From Micrococcales bacterium (GTDB lineage Bacteria; Actinomycetota; Actinomycetes; Actinomycetales; Cellulomonadaceae), in the NCBI GenBank assembly GCA_009779195.1, contig WRET01000017.1, positions 1 to 51,430 of the forward strand: a stretch of DNA of 51,430 nucleotides. Direction: 5' to 3'. The notes beneath the pieces were generated by a model, which saw only the letters and a list, made by a program, of their open reading frames with translations, had not been told where the DNA came from and made no database searches. A program made the position numbers and the translations under genes. Positions 23,659-32,583 of this stretch are shown here, piece by piece. Position 1 is the first letter of the stretch. The number at the start of each line of letters is the position of its first letter.

Positions 23659-24501
23659 ATGCCACACCCGCGTAGATTTGCCCAGGTCGACGTGTTCTCG
23701 TCGGCGCCTTACCTGGGGAACCCGGTTGCTGTGGTTCTCGACGCCGCAGGGCTCGACGACGAGACGATGCAGCGTGTGGCCCGGTGGACGAACCTGTCGG
23801 AGACGACGTTCGTGCTTCCCGCGACCAACCCCAAGGCGGACTACCAGCTGCGGATCTTCACCCCTGGACGCGAGCTCGCGTTCGGAGGCCACCCCACACT
23901 GGGCTCGGCTCACGCGTGGTTGGAGCACGGTGGTGTGCCCGGCGACGCGGAGCGGGTCGTGCAGGAGTGCAACGTCGGTCTGGTCGAGGTACGTCGCGGC
24001 GAAGGCATCTTGTCGTTCGCGGCCCCGGCGACCCGTCGCAGCGGAGAGCTGGACGAGGAGTACCTGGACCAGGTCGTGGCCGCCTTCGGCATCGACCGCG
24101 ACCAGGTGGTGTCCCACCAGTGGGCCGACAACGGACCCGGATGGGCTGTCGTGCGGCTTGCCACAGCCCAGGAGGTGCTCGACCTGGAACCCGATCTGTC
24201 GCAGCTTCCCACGGCCATGCTCGGCGCGATCGGGGCCTACCCGCAAGGTTCGGAGCACGCCTTTGAGGTGCGTTCCTTCGCGCCGGGAGTTGGCGTGCCG
24301 GAAGACCCTGTGTGCGGCTCCATGAACGCCTCGGTCGGCCAGTGGCTGGTCCGGACTGGCGCTGTGCCGGGTGCCTACACAGTCTCCCAGGGCGCCCGGT
24401 TGGGACGTGCGGGCAGCGTCACGATCACGCCAGACGCTGACGGGACCATCTGGGTCGGCGGGGCGACGACCACGCTCTTCGCAGGCACCGCTCTCGTCTG
24501 A
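23659..24501 (+). CDS. PhzF family isomerase/epimerase-like protein
   Basis: A 280-residue PhzF/YddE-type protein with two similar half-barrels. The N-terminal hallmark is FAQVDVFSSAPYLGNPVAVV, the catalytic Glu is E48 in NLSETTFVLP, and both substrate-phosphate loops are present (FGGHPTLGSAHA and DPVCGSMNASVGQW). The family includes the phenazine isomerase PhzF and many enzymes of unknown substrate; there are no phenazine genes nearby, so phenazine synthesis is not suggested. The start at 23659 is preceded by GAGGGG at 6-nt spacing. Confidence 0.92.
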   Translation: MPHPRRFAQVDVFSSAPYLGNPVAVVLDAAGLDDETMQRVARWTNLSETTFVLPATNPKADYQLRIFTPGRELAFGGHPTLGSAHAWLEHGGVPGDAERVVQECNVGLVEVRRGEGILSFAAPATRRSGELDEEYLDQVVAAFGIDRDQVVSHQWADNGPGWAVVRLATAQEVLDLEPDLSQLPTAMLGAIGAYPQGSEHAFEVRSFAPGVGVPEDPVCGSMNASVGQWLVRTGAVPGAYTVSQGARLGRAGSVTITPDADGTIWVGGATTTLFAGTALV

Positions 24502-24676
24502 GACCACGAGCGCGGCGGGCCCACGCGTTGGCGGTGGTGCCTACCCCCTGGGATGCGTACCAGAACTTTGACGGCGCGGAACAGCAGACCTGCTGCCTGG
24601 TCTGGAACCGTCGCTTTGCCCGTGAGTCCCGTCGGCCAAGCACCACGGCACCCGGCAACGTCCGCCGTGGTTCACG

Positions 24677-24691
24677 TACGCTGACCACATG
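24677..24691 (+). promoter_or_regulatory. Candidate leaderless promoter -10 of rhodanese lipoprotein gene
   Basis: TACGCT (24677-24682) lies 6 nt before the ATG at 24689; no ribosome-binding site is present. Confidence 0.4.
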
Positions 24692-25144
24692 ACTGTTCTG
24701 CGACGCCTCGTGTCCGTGTTGACGATCGCTGTGCTGGGCGCAGTCCTGCTGGCCGCCTGTTCGGACGGCACCAGCGGCTCCGCCTCCGACGGCACCGGCT
24801 CGGACACCGGCACAGGCTCGGACACCGACGGCGCCACCCTCCCCGTGGACGCCTTCGAGTCTCTCCTCGCCCGCGACGGCGTCCACCTCATCGACGTGCG
24901 CACCCCCGCCGAGTACGCCACCGGTCACCTGCAAGGCGCCACCAACATCGACGTCCAGGGCGACTACGCCGCTGGTATCGCGAACCTCGACAAAGACGGC
25001 ACGTACGCCCTGTACTGCCGCTCAGGCGTCCGCTCCGGCACCGCCAAGCAGGCCATGCAAGCCGCCGGGTTCACCCACGTGGTGGACCTGTCCGGTGGCA
25101 TCAACGCCTGGACCGAGGCCGGCAAGCCCGTCGTCACCGGGTGA
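24689..25144 (+). CDS. Secreted rhodanese-domain lipoprotein
   Basis: A 151-residue protein. The lipobox Cys is C24 (VLLAAC), a Ser/Gly/Thr/Asp-rich linker runs to about 50, and a single rhodanese domain fills 51-151. LIDVRTPAEYATGHLQGATNI is the CH2A region and YALYCRSGVRSG the active loop with C110. Single-domain rhodaneses carry sulfur as a Cys persulfide; an extracytoplasmic lipid-anchored form suggests sulfur or thiol chemistry at the cell surface, with substrate unknown. It is transcribed towards tRNA-Pro. Confidence 0.9.
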   Translation: MTVLRRLVSVLTIAVLGAVLLAACSDGTSGSASDGTGSDTGTGSDTDGATLPVDAFESLLARDGVHLIDVRTPAEYATGHLQGATNIDVQGDYAAGIANLDKDGTYALYCRSGVRSGTAKQAMQAAGFTHVVDLSGGINAWTEAGKPVVTG

Positions 25145-25231
25145 GCTACGCCACGCCGACCCGCAAACACGTCGCCACCGGCCCGCAAGACACGGTAGAG
25201 TGTCTGGCCGTGCCGGACTGTCGGCACGTCA

Positions 25232-25305
<74 letters not shown>

Positions 25306-25446
25306 CAGATTATCGGGGTAGCAGATTTCTGTGCTGGCCTGTGCGAATAGACTGGCCGCGAGGAGCCTCAACAGGGTCCTTGATCTCTTCCCACGGGGCT
25401 CCTCTCGCAGACGGAGGCTGGTATGCCTGTGCCTCTTCCAGTGCTC

Positions 25447-25463
25447 CGTACGTTTGTAGTACG
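25447..25463. promoter_or_regulatory. Candidate operator of the DUF1778/GNAT toxin-antitoxin pair
   Basis: CGTAC (25447-25451) and GTACG (25459-25463) form a perfect inverted repeat 23 nt before the antitoxin ATG. Such TAC/GTA dyads are typical binding sites for the ribbon-helix-helix domain of DUF1778 antitoxins; binding here is inferred. Confidence 0.5.
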
Positions 25464-25485
25464 CTTGCTGCTGGAGGTGAGTGCC

Positions 25486-25782
25486 ATGTCTGTGACGACG
25501 GAACGGACACGGGCGAAGACCAAGTCGCAGCGCATCGAAGCCCGGGTGACGCAGAGCGATGCCCAGGTGATCGCGCGGGCCGCGACGTTGCTGAACGAGT
25601 CGGTCTCGGCGTTCGTCGTCGGCGCGGCAGTGGAGAAGGCTGAGACAGTCGTGGCGCGAGCGGACCGGACGATCATGCCAGCCGAGCAGTTCGACGAGAT
25701 GATCGCTGCACTGGACGACCCGGCCCCGATTCCGCAGATCGTCGCGCTCGCGTCTCGCACGCGACGGATCACGCGCACGTGA
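25486..25782 (+). CDS. tacA: DUF1778 (TacA-like) antitoxin
   Basis: A 98-residue protein whose ATG at 25486 follows GGAGGTGA by 5 nt. The N-terminal ribbon-helix-helix is visible as SQRIEARVTQSDAQVIARAATLLNES, followed by VSAFVVGAAVEKAETV, the conserved DUF1778 helix. The C-terminal FDEMIAALDDPAPIPQIVALA is the segment that in TacA neutralises the acetyltransferase toxin. Its stop overlaps the toxin GTG as GTGA. Confidence 0.92.
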   Translation: MSVTTERTRAKTKSQRIEARVTQSDAQVIARAATLLNESVSAFVVGAAVEKAETVVARADRTIMPAEQFDEMIAALDDPAPIPQIVALASRTRRITRT

Positions 25783-26318
25783 GCCAGCCTGCCACCGAGT
25801 TCGTCACCGAGCTGCTGACGTCTGCTCACCAGATCGACGAGTTCGACAGCGGCGAGGACGAGACCGACTCGTGGCTGCGGTCGAGCGCTGTGCGTGCCCA
25901 GCAGCAAGGCAGCGCACGGACACGGGTGCTGGTTCGGGCGGGAGAGCGGAGGGTGCTCGGCTTCTATGCTCTGACCCCGCATGACACTCATCGCGAGGAC
26001 CTGCCGAGTTCGGCTGCTGGAGGACTGCGGGTGGTCCCTGGGTATCTCATCGCGCAGCTGGCCGTGGACCGGAGCCTGCAGGGGCAAGGCATGGGTGCGG
26101 AACTGCTGCTCGACGCGTTGGAGACCATCGTCTCGGCGTCCGGTGCCGTCGGTGGCCGACTTGTCGTGGTCGATGCTGTCCACGAGAACACCTTAGGGTT
26201 TTATGAACGCTTCGGCTTCATTCGGATCGGGGCATCTTTGCGCTTGTACATGAAGATCTCCAAGATCACGGGATCGCTCCCGTGGCCCGGCCAGCAGCGC
26301 GCAGCACCCCCATGGTAG
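25779..26318 (+). CDS. tacT: GNAT acetyltransferase toxin (TacT-like)
   Basis: A 179-residue GNAT-fold protein starting at the GTG overlapping the antitoxin stop. The acetyl-CoA-binding motif A is AQLAVDRSLQGQGMGAELL (Q/R-x-x-G-x-G/A form QGQGMG). The catalytic-Tyr region near the C-terminus reads HENTLGFYERFGF. TacT-type toxins acetylate aminoacyl-tRNA and stop translation; the paired DUF1778 gene makes that the most likely role. The tail after YMKISKI is Pro-rich and may be non-native readthrough sequence. Confidence 0.9.
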   Translation: MSQPATEFVTELLTSAHQIDEFDSGEDETDSWLRSSAVRAQQQGSARTRVLVRAGERRVLGFYALTPHDTHREDLPSSAAGGLRVVPGYLIAQLAVDRSLQGQGMGAELLLDALETIVSASGAVGGRLVVVDAVHENTLGFYERFGFIRIGASLRLYMKISKITGSLPWPGQQRAAPPW

Positions 26319-26478
26319 GCAACCATATGGCGGTGCATCGCGTTTCAGCAGAGCCTCTCACGCCTGCTCTCACAAACAGCGCCGCACGAGCCGAGGTTGG
26401 CGGTGCTCAGTTGGCTGGCGACCCGGGTTGACTCGGTCTTCAACAGGTCGACGGAGGACTGCTCCGGCGTCGTGGCCA

Positions 26479-27054
26479 TCATGAGCGTGGCCTTCGGGGC
26501 CAGCGACGTGCGACGCCGGGCGGTGCTCCTAGGTCTTTGCGCCGAGGCGGGTTTTCGTCAATACCGACGTACTCGGTCGATCCGTCGGGACGGATACGAA
26601 CAATATGGCCAGCGATCACCACTTTGATATCGCCCTGCGATGATTGGAAATACTTCCTTTCATCGTGCTGACAAATATCCGACTCAAATTCTCGAAGTCG
26701 ACAACCTTCGTTTCGAACGATGCGGACGTAGACGGGAGCTGCGTTATATAGAGAGGTGTCGGCTTCGTCATTTCCATTGCAGCGGCGTAACATCGACGAC
26801 CAGGTCATGACTTCACGGCGGTCCTTGTCTCGGCGATCGAGGATCCACAGGTGAGTGGAGGCCATGATGCTAACCCCAGGAAATACTGCCATCGCCCAAG
26901 ATGAGTAGGTCCCCCACACCTCGGTGGTGAAACCAAGTTTCAGGGCCCCGCCAATCATGCACAGAGTCACGTCAATAGTCGCGACGACCAGAAGGATTGT
27001 GAGTCCGGCAAGAAGCGGCTCCCATATCACCGAAAAGAGTTTCCGGTAGCCCAC
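26479..27054 (-). CDS. Two-TM small membrane protein coupled to a P-loop NTPase
   Basis: A 191-residue protein from the GTG at 27054, which overlaps the NTPase stop as TAGTG. Hydrophobic segments are at about 14-38 and 50-70; a soluble domain follows with VYVRIVRNEGCRLREF and VVIAGHIVRIRPDGSTEYVG, a beta-rich pattern I do not recognise. The last about 25 residues are Arg/Pro-rich and abruptly GC-rich, as if the original C-terminus had been replaced at an island boundary. The role is unknown. Obligate coupling to the ATPase suggests the two act together at the membrane. Confidence 0.65.
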   Translation of the reverse strand: MGYRKLFSVIWEPLLAGLTILLVVATIDVTLCMIGGALKLGFTTEVWGTYSSWAMAVFPGVSIMASTHLWILDRRDKDRREVMTWSSMLRRCNGNDEADTSLYNAAPVYVRIVRNEGCRLREFESDICQHDERKYFQSSQGDIKVVIAGHIVRIRPDGSTEYVGIDENPPRRKDLGAPPGVARRWPRRPRS

Positions 27055-28925
27055 TATTCGTGACCTACGTTTCCCTGCGCGGCAGCATTGTTGAGATTAT
27101 TATCATACCTTTGCAATTTGGCGACGATGCTAGCGACGTCGGCCTTCAAGTTTCGACTGCTCGCGTAGGTTTCAAGGCTGCGCCTAATCCCTACAATAAA
27201 CCACCGACCCTGGCCGAAACTAAACAACTCATCGAACGATCGAAGCCGCCGTCGCTCGCCGTCCGTCAGCACATAGGACGGATCCGCCATATAAGGATGC
27301 TCCCTACGAAATTCAGGAAGAACGTAATTGTCGATAACGAAGATGCCTTTCAGAAGTTTGAGTCGAGAATTGGTCATTCCCGGTTCCTTGGCTAGTCTGC
27401 TAAACTCTCGATGCCGCGATGCTGATTCGACTTTATCGAACAGATGTGCGAGGAAATCGAACCGGTACACGGCATTTTCGACAAATTCCTCACCACACTT
27501 CAAGAGGAGTACATGGCTCGCACCCTTGTCATCAACATACATCCTGAGCGGAGTTGGACACCCCGCCTGTTTCTTGCTCAATGAATTGAGTGCGACTATG
27601 ATGTCGGCCGATCCTATCCCGAAGTGGCTCGCGAAGTCGTCCCTGAGTCTGGAGATCGGGACCTCACATCCTTTACTTTTGACATAGAACAAGATCCTCA
27701 ATGGTAAGAAGAAAAAGGGAAGGACGTGCATGGTCGACGAGCAGTGAGCAGGATTGAATATGTCAAGCAGCGAACGGTGGGTTCGGGTCCGAAACAGGGT
27801 TGTCGAAAGCCAGGCACCAGTCTCTCTCGCATCGTTTCCTCTAGGCAGGTGCCGCGACAGTTCGGCCATCAATCCCAAGAAATGTCGAACATCCGAGTTT
27901 AGCCAGTGACTCGCCATTCTATAACTGAAGGCGTCATCGGTCAGGTGCGCAAGAGCCGTCTTAAATGATTCGTACTGCGATGCCGCCGCACTTTCGACTT
28001 GGCGGGGGGTCAACGAGCCCCGATTCGCCTGGACATAGGCGTATGCACCCTTGTTACGGATACGCGCGATTTCTAGCAGCGACTGGTCGACATCTTCGAG
28101 CTGAAAGGGCTCGATCCTGCGCGCATGCTCAATAGGATCAGTTTCACTTTGATTTTCTGTCCGGATTGCTATGAATAGAAGTGTACGCGACCTAAGAACG
28201 CCCGTAAGTTTTGCAAAGAGGATACTCCGCGCATCCGCGGTAAGTCCTTCTCGATTGTCAAAGATCAAGACGGGCGGGGACTGTGGACGAATCGTCTGAA
28301 CTGCGGTCAGGGACAGAAACTGTTCGAATTCGGTCCCAGCGTATTTTTTCGAGAGTTCCCGAGCCCGCTTGCATGCGAGCAGTGTCTCATCTTTCCCGCC
28401 CATGACGCGTTTCCCCTCCTCGGACTCCTCAAACTCCTCGAGTTCCAGCGCGCCTACGTCGCTGAACACAGTGCGGTTGAGACTTGCCTTGAAAGCATTG
28501 TGGTCCGGGCCTCCCTTCAAACAATTGCGAATCTGTGTTGAAACGAAGGAGTTGAGTTTCTCAGTCATTTTCTCCGGCTTGATTGTTCCTTGAAGCTCGG
28601 GGGCATGTTCGAAGTCGATGAAGATTGGCAGTCTTCCGTCGTTTCGCAACTCTCTTTGAATCAGGCGCATCGTCGTGCTCTTGCCGCAGCCGCGTTCGCC
28701 GATCACTAGAACTGCTCGTTGTGATCCCATTTGGATTGACGGTCGACGCATAGAATGGAGCCACATGTCCGTGTGGTCGAGAAGCCATGCGTCTACATGA
28801 GGTGCTTCCTGAGTACTGTCCGAGTCCTCGAACAGGTTCGAGTCGAGAACTTGTTCCCATGCACGCCGGACAAATGTGATTGCCTCTTCGCGCTCGTCTC
28901 GCAACTGATTTCTATCTCGCGTCAT
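27054..28925 (-). CDS. KAP/STAND-like P-loop NTPase
   Basis: A 623-residue soluble protein. Walker A is GERGCGKST (residues 76-84), Walker B is PVLIFDN (218-224), and a sensor-like strand LLFIAIRTEN follows. The C-terminal 350 residues contain helical and winged-helix-like stretches (ISRLRDDFASHFGIGSAD) without a known effector domain. The low GC content and relaxed codon use mark it as acquired. The following two-TM gene is translationally coupled. ATPases of this shape with a small membrane partner occur in many phage-defence modules, but I cannot match it to a named one. The ATG at 28925 lacks a strong Shine-Dalgarno. Confidence 0.75.
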   Translation of the reverse strand: MTRDRNQLRDEREEAITFVRRAWEQVLDSNLFEDSDSTQEAPHVDAWLLDHTDMWLHSMRRPSIQMGSQRAVLVIGERGCGKSTTMRLIQRELRNDGRLPIFIDFEHAPELQGTIKPEKMTEKLNSFVSTQIRNCLKGGPDHNAFKASLNRTVFSDVGALELEEFEESEEGKRVMGGKDETLLACKRARELSKKYAGTEFEQFLSLTAVQTIRPQSPPVLIFDNREGLTADARSILFAKLTGVLRSRTLLFIAIRTENQSETDPIEHARRIEPFQLEDVDQSLLEIARIRNKGAYAYVQANRGSLTPRQVESAAASQYESFKTALAHLTDDAFSYRMASHWLNSDVRHFLGLMAELSRHLPRGNDARETGAWLSTTLFRTRTHRSLLDIFNPAHCSSTMHVLPFFFLPLRILFYVKSKGCEVPISRLRDDFASHFGIGSADIIVALNSLSKKQAGCPTPLRMYVDDKGASHVLLLKCGEEFVENAVYRFDFLAHLFDKVESASRHREFSRLAKEPGMTNSRLKLLKGIFVIDNYVLPEFRREHPYMADPSYVLTDGERRRLRSFDELFSFGQGRWFIVGIRRSLETYASSRNLKADVASIVAKLQRYDNNLNNAAAQGNVGHE

Positions 28926-29035
28926 GCGTCATGATCTTGGTGGTCGTAGCGGACCGAGCAACAGAGCCGTAGTTACTCGGCTCTCGGCTCTTCGCATTTG
29001 GTCACTGTTCAGGGTCCATGATCCTGTTCCAGGTG

Positions 29036-29475
29036 CTACCCAGGATGCAGACAGAACCCCATCCCGCGGATCGTCTCGATGACGTCGGGGCCAAGTTGGC
29101 GGCGCAGGCAGCAAATATGTACATCGACGACCTTGGAATCGTGGTCATAGTGGTGACCCCACACGCGGACGAGCAGCCACTCGCGGCTGAGCACCTGGTA
29201 GGCGTTGAGCCTCAACGTCTCCAACAGGGCGGACTTCCGGGCTGACAGATCGACGTCACGACCGTCAGTACTGACCCGCCGGGTCTTGGTCTTCCTCAGA
29301 CGTGGGCGGATCCGCGCCAGCAACTCGTCGAAACCCAGGGGTTTGGCCATGTAGTTGTCGGCGCCGCCGTTCAGCCCTGCGACAGCGTCGACCACCGACG
29401 AGCGGGTGACGATGATCACCGGTAGGTCAGTGCCTGGGCACACGGGCGGGACAGCAGCACCATCCCGTCCTCGTC
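29036..29475 (-). pseudogene. Broken OmpR-family response regulator
   Basis: The minus-strand reading DLPVIIVTRSSVVDAVAGLN, then GADNYMAKPLGFDELLARIR, is the back half of a receiver domain. A winged helix follows (VLSREWLLVRVWGHH, VVDVHICCLRRQLG, IRGMGFCLHPG). The receiver N-terminus with the phospho-acceptor Asp is missing, apart from a PDEDGMVLLSR piece at about 29470-29440 in another frame. The LTPREFALL core of the output domain is also degraded. A partner kinase gene is absent. This is a decayed two-component regulator. Confidence 0.75.
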
Positions 29476-30039
29476 GGGTTTGGTGTGCTGCTACCGCTGC
29501 TGGCGCCTCCGCCGCTCTCGTCGCTGTCTGAGCCCACGGTCAGCGCCCCTGGTTGTGAGCAGGAGCGCTCCGACCAGGACAAATGTGTGCACCGCACGAG
29601 TCCAGATTGCGGATTGCCGCCACTGCTGTCCTTTCATTTCGGTTCTCGATGGACTTGGCGCGGCCAACGCGTTTGCCGATGGTGATGCGGGACGAGCCGT
29701 CCCGGTACATCTGGTACACGCGGACAATCTGATCGACTGTGACCTGGGGGTACGACGAACCGACGCCGGCACTGCGCAACAGGTCAGAGAGGGGTCGTGC
29801 GGTGGGTTCCGAACTCAGTCAGTGCCCAGCTGCCCCAGGGTGAGCCGTGGGCGTGTACTCCACGATGACAGCGGAACCTTCTTCGATGTCGGTCGAGCAC
29901 GACGATGCGTTCTCCCGTGGGATGCGAGCACGCCCACTACCATCAGTGCTACGACCATCTGGTCCACGACCTGGGCGGCTCACGAGGCCTTACACCTGAC
30001 GTGGCACGAAGCCCGCACGAGGCATCCCGAGGAGCGACG
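29476..30039. other. Gene-poor right flank of the second island
   Basis: No intact gene. A minus-strand reading at 29779-29540 contains YPQVTVDQIVRVYQMYRDG and may be a helix-turn-helix remnant of a recombinase or regulator, but it lacks a start signal and a family match. The remainder up to the carbonic anhydrase gene shows nothing recognisable. Confidence 0.35.
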
Positions 30040-30690
30040 ATGACACCCCTCGACGCCTGGACGATCTTGCGCGAAGGCAACGACCGGTTCGTGCGGGGAC
30101 AACCGGGGCACCCCTGCCAGGACGCCGCCCGGCGCCGCGAGCTGCAGATTGCCCAGCACCCCCACACCGTGGTCTTGGGTTGCTCAGACTCACGGGTGGC
30201 GGCTGAGATCATCTTCGACCAGGGCTTGGGCGACGTCTTCGTGGTGCGCACAGCCGGTCACGTGCTCGACACAGCGGTGATCGGGTCGATCGAGTGCGGT
30301 ACCGAAGTGCTCGGGGCCGCGCTGGTCATGGTCCTGGGTCACGACTCGTGCGGCGCCGTGGCCGCGACCGCCCAGACGCTGGCCACCGGTGAACCGCCGC
30401 CCGGGTTCCCGCGCACCGTGGTGGACAAGGTGATCCCCTCGATCACGCAGATCACCAGCCGGGCGAACGCCGACGGGGTGGGCTTGCCACGTGAGCTCGA
30501 CGCCGCCACCCTCGGTACCGAGCATGTGCGCCACACCGTCGCTGCGCTGTCGGAGTTCTCGGAGGCCTTGCGCCAGGGCGTCGACGACGGACGCCTCGCG
30601 ATCGTCGGTGTTGAGTACGACCTGGTCGAGGGCCGGGCCCGGCTGGTCGAGGTCGAGGGGGACGTCGGCGAACGACCCACGGCGTCGTAG
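30040..30690 (+). CDS. Beta-class carbonic anhydrase
   Basis: A 216-residue zinc enzyme that interconverts CO2 and bicarbonate. Zinc ligands are C48, H101 and C104 (GCSDSR and GHDSCG), and the catalytic dyad is D50/R52. The order and length fit the bacterial beta class. The ATG at 30040 follows AGGAG by 5 nt, which rules out the upstream in-frame extension. It is convergent with der. Bicarbonate from this enzyme feeds carboxylases such as acetyl-CoA carboxylase, but no direct link is seen here. Confidence 0.95.
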   Translation: MTPLDAWTILREGNDRFVRGQPGHPCQDAARRRELQIAQHPHTVVLGCSDSRVAAEIIFDQGLGDVFVVRTAGHVLDTAVIGSIECGTEVLGAALVMVLGHDSCGAVAATAQTLATGEPPPGFPRTVVDKVIPSITQITSRANADGVGLPRELDAATLGTEHVRHTVAALSEFSEALRQGVDDGRLAIVGVEYDLVEGRARLVEVEGDVGERPTAS

Positions 30691-30723
30691 AGCCACCCGG
30701 TCCCAAGCCAAGGCGCAGCGCTG

Positions 30724-30755
30724 GCAGGTGCCCACCGTCTGCGACAGGCGCCTGC
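30724..30755. terminator. Candidate bidirectional terminator between carbonic anhydrase and der
   Basis: GCAGGTGCC (30724-30732) pairs with GGCGCCTGC (30747-30755) with one G-T wobble around a 14-nt loop, between two convergent genes. Confidence 0.5.
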
Positions 30756-30782
30756 GAGGGCAGCGTGCCTTCGCCCGGCGGT

Positions 30783-32243
30783 TCAGCGGCGACGTTTCTC
30801 CTTGACGCGGACGCCGATGCGGATCGGCGTGCCTTCGAAGTCGAAGGTCTCGCGCAGGCGGCGTTCGACGAAGCGGCGGTAGCCGGGGTCCAGGAAGCCG
30901 GTGGTGAACAGCACGACGCGTGGGGGGCGGGTCGACGCCTGGGTGGCGAACAGGATGCGGGGCTGTTTGCCGCCGCGGACGGGATGGGGGTGGGCAGCGA
31001 CGAGCTGGCCCATGAAGGCGTTGAGCCGGCCGGTGGGTACGCGGGTGTCCCAGGAGGCGAGCGAGCGTTCCAGGGCGGGGACCAGGCGGTCGGAGTGCCA
31101 GCCGGTGCGGGCCGAGACGTTCACCCTCGGGGCCCAGCGGACCTGGGCCAGGTCTTGCTCGATCTCGCGTTCTAGGTAGGTACGGCGGTCCGCGTCGGTC
31201 AGGTCCCACTTGTTGTACGCCAGGACCAGGGCGCGGCCTGCTTCGACGACCTGGCCGATGACGCGCACGTCTTGGACGGTCAGCGGCTGCGACGCGTCCA
31301 TGAGCACCACCGCGACCTCGGCCTTCTCGATCGCGGCCTGGGTGCGCAACGAGGCGTAGTAGTCCGCGCCGGAGGTCATGTGGACGCGGCGCCGGATACC
31401 AGCAGTGTCGACCATCACCCACGGTTGGCCACCGAGGACCACCAGCTCGTCGACGGGGTCACGGGTGGTCCCGGGCACGTCGTGGACGACGACACGCTCC
31501 GACCCGGCCAGCTTGTTGAGCAAGGACGACTTGCCGACGTTGGGACGCCCGACGAGAGCGACCCGGCGCGGACCGTCGGGCCGCAGCCCGCCGTGGGCCG
31601 AAACTGGCGGCAGGACCGCCAGCGCCGCGTCCAGCAGGTCGCCGATACCCCGGCCGTGCACTGCCGAGACCGCGTACGGCTCCCCCAGCCCCAGGCTCCA
31701 CAGGGCCAGCGCGTCAGACTCCTGCGACGGGCCGTCCACCTTGTTCGCCGCGAGCACCACAGGTCGGCCCGAACGCCGCAGCATCCGCACCACCTGCTCG
31801 TCGGTGTCGGTCGTGCCGACCGTGGCGTCGACCACGAGGACCACCGCGTCAGCCAGCTCGACGGCGATCTCTGCCTGCTCGGCGACACGCGCGTGGATCC
31901 CTGCGACGTCCACCTCCCACCCGCCGGTGTCCACAACGGTGAACTGCCGTCCCGACCACTCCGCCGGGTAGGCCACACGGTCGCGGGTGACACCCGGGGT
32001 GTCCTGCACGACGGCTTCGCGGCGCCCCAAGATCCTGTTCACCAGGGTCGACTTGCCGACGTTCGGCCGTCCGATCACTGCCAGCACCGGGTGTGCCGCG
32101 GACGGGCCTTGTGGCGCCTCGACGTCGTCACCTGCTTCGAGGAGGGACAGGTCGTCCTCGGCAAGGTCGTAGTCGTCAAGACCGGCACGCAGCGCCGCAG
32201 CCCATGCCTCGTCGTCGGGCCCGATGGTCTCAGTGTCGCTCAC
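30783..32243 (-). CDS. der: Ribosome biogenesis GTPase Der (EngA)
   Basis: A 486-residue protein with two consecutive G domains and a KH-like C-terminus. Domain 1 has [23 protein letters not shown] and DTGGWEVD; domain 2 has [35 protein letters not shown] and NKWD. The C-terminus ends KEKRRR. Der acts in 50S subunit maturation. The acidic N-terminal extension of about 45 residues is common in actinobacteria. The GTG at 32243 lacks a ribosome site and lies 6 nt after CAGAAT, possibly leaderless. The large in-frame upstream extension is a shadow of the neighbouring genes. Confidence 0.95.
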   Translation of the reverse strand: MSDTETIGPDDEAWAAALRAGLDDYDLAEDDLSLLEAGDDVEAPQGPSAAHPVLAVIGRPNVGKSTLVNRILGRREAVVQDTPGVTRDRVAYPAEWSGRQFTVVDTGGWEVDVAGIHARVAEQAEIAVELADAVVLVVDATVGTTDTDEQVVRMLRRSGRPVVLAANKVDGPSQESDALALWSLGLGEPYAVSAVHGRGIGDLLDAALAVLPPVSAHGGLRPDGPRRVALVGRPNVGKSSLLNKLAGSERVVVHDVPGTTRDPVDELVVLGGQPWVMVDTAGIRRRVHMTSGADYYASLRTQAAIEKAEVAVVLMDASQPLTVQDVRVIGQVVEAGRALVLAYNKWDLTDADRRTYLEREIEQDLAQVRWAPRVNVSARTGWHSDRLVPALERSLASWDTRVPTGRLNAFMGQLVAAHPHPVRGGKQPRILFATQASTRPPRVVLFTTGFLDPGYRRFVERRLRETFDFEGTPIRIGVRVKEKRRR

Positions 32244-32293
32244 GCGCACATTCTGCCGTGCCGACGCACCTTCCCCGTACTCGTGCCTTGTGG

Positions 32294-32320
32294 GGGGGAC
32301 GGAGACAGTCTCCGTCCCCC
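32294..32320 (-). terminator. Hairpin between the small membrane protein gene and der
   Basis: GGGGGACGGAGAC (32294-32306) and GTCTCCGTCCCCC (32308-32320) are perfect 13-bp arms separated by one base. It probably stops or attenuates transcription from the scp-plsC operon before der; no U-tract follows. Confidence 0.6.
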
Positions 32321-32328
32321 GGCGTCGT

Positions 32329-32583
32329 TCAGGCCGTGGGTGTGGCGACCATCCACCAGGCCGCGGCAGTCGGAATGGCGACGACGAGGAGCACCACCCC
32401 GGCCACACGCCCAGGCACACCCCCGAGCGGTCTCTTCGTGACCAGGTGCCACACTCCCCCGACAGCCATGACGACCGCCGCGACGCCCAGCATGGCCACC
32501 GGTGCGAGCGCGAGAGCGACGAGCAGGGCGACAGCCACGACAAGCAGCGGCCACCGACGGGGCCCGGAGGGTCCTCGGCTCAC
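32329..32583 (-). CDS. Small hydrophobic membrane protein
   Basis: An 84-residue protein from the GTG overlapping the plsC stop (GTGA). Two to three hydrophobic helices: [37 protein letters not shown] and [18 protein letters not shown]. No family recognised; small last-gene membrane proteins at this spot may be lineage-specific. Overlap with plsC suggests it is translated from the same mRNA. Confidence 0.7.
   Translation of the reverse strand: MSRGPSGPRRWPLLVVAVALLVALALAPVAMLGVAAVVMAVGGVWHLVTKRPLGGVPGRVAGVVLLVVAIPTAAAWWMVATPTA

Noticed and set aside
23659..24501. PhzF homologue considered as evidence of phenazine synthesis
   Set aside because: No other phz genes are present and most PhzF-family proteins are unrelated to phenazines.
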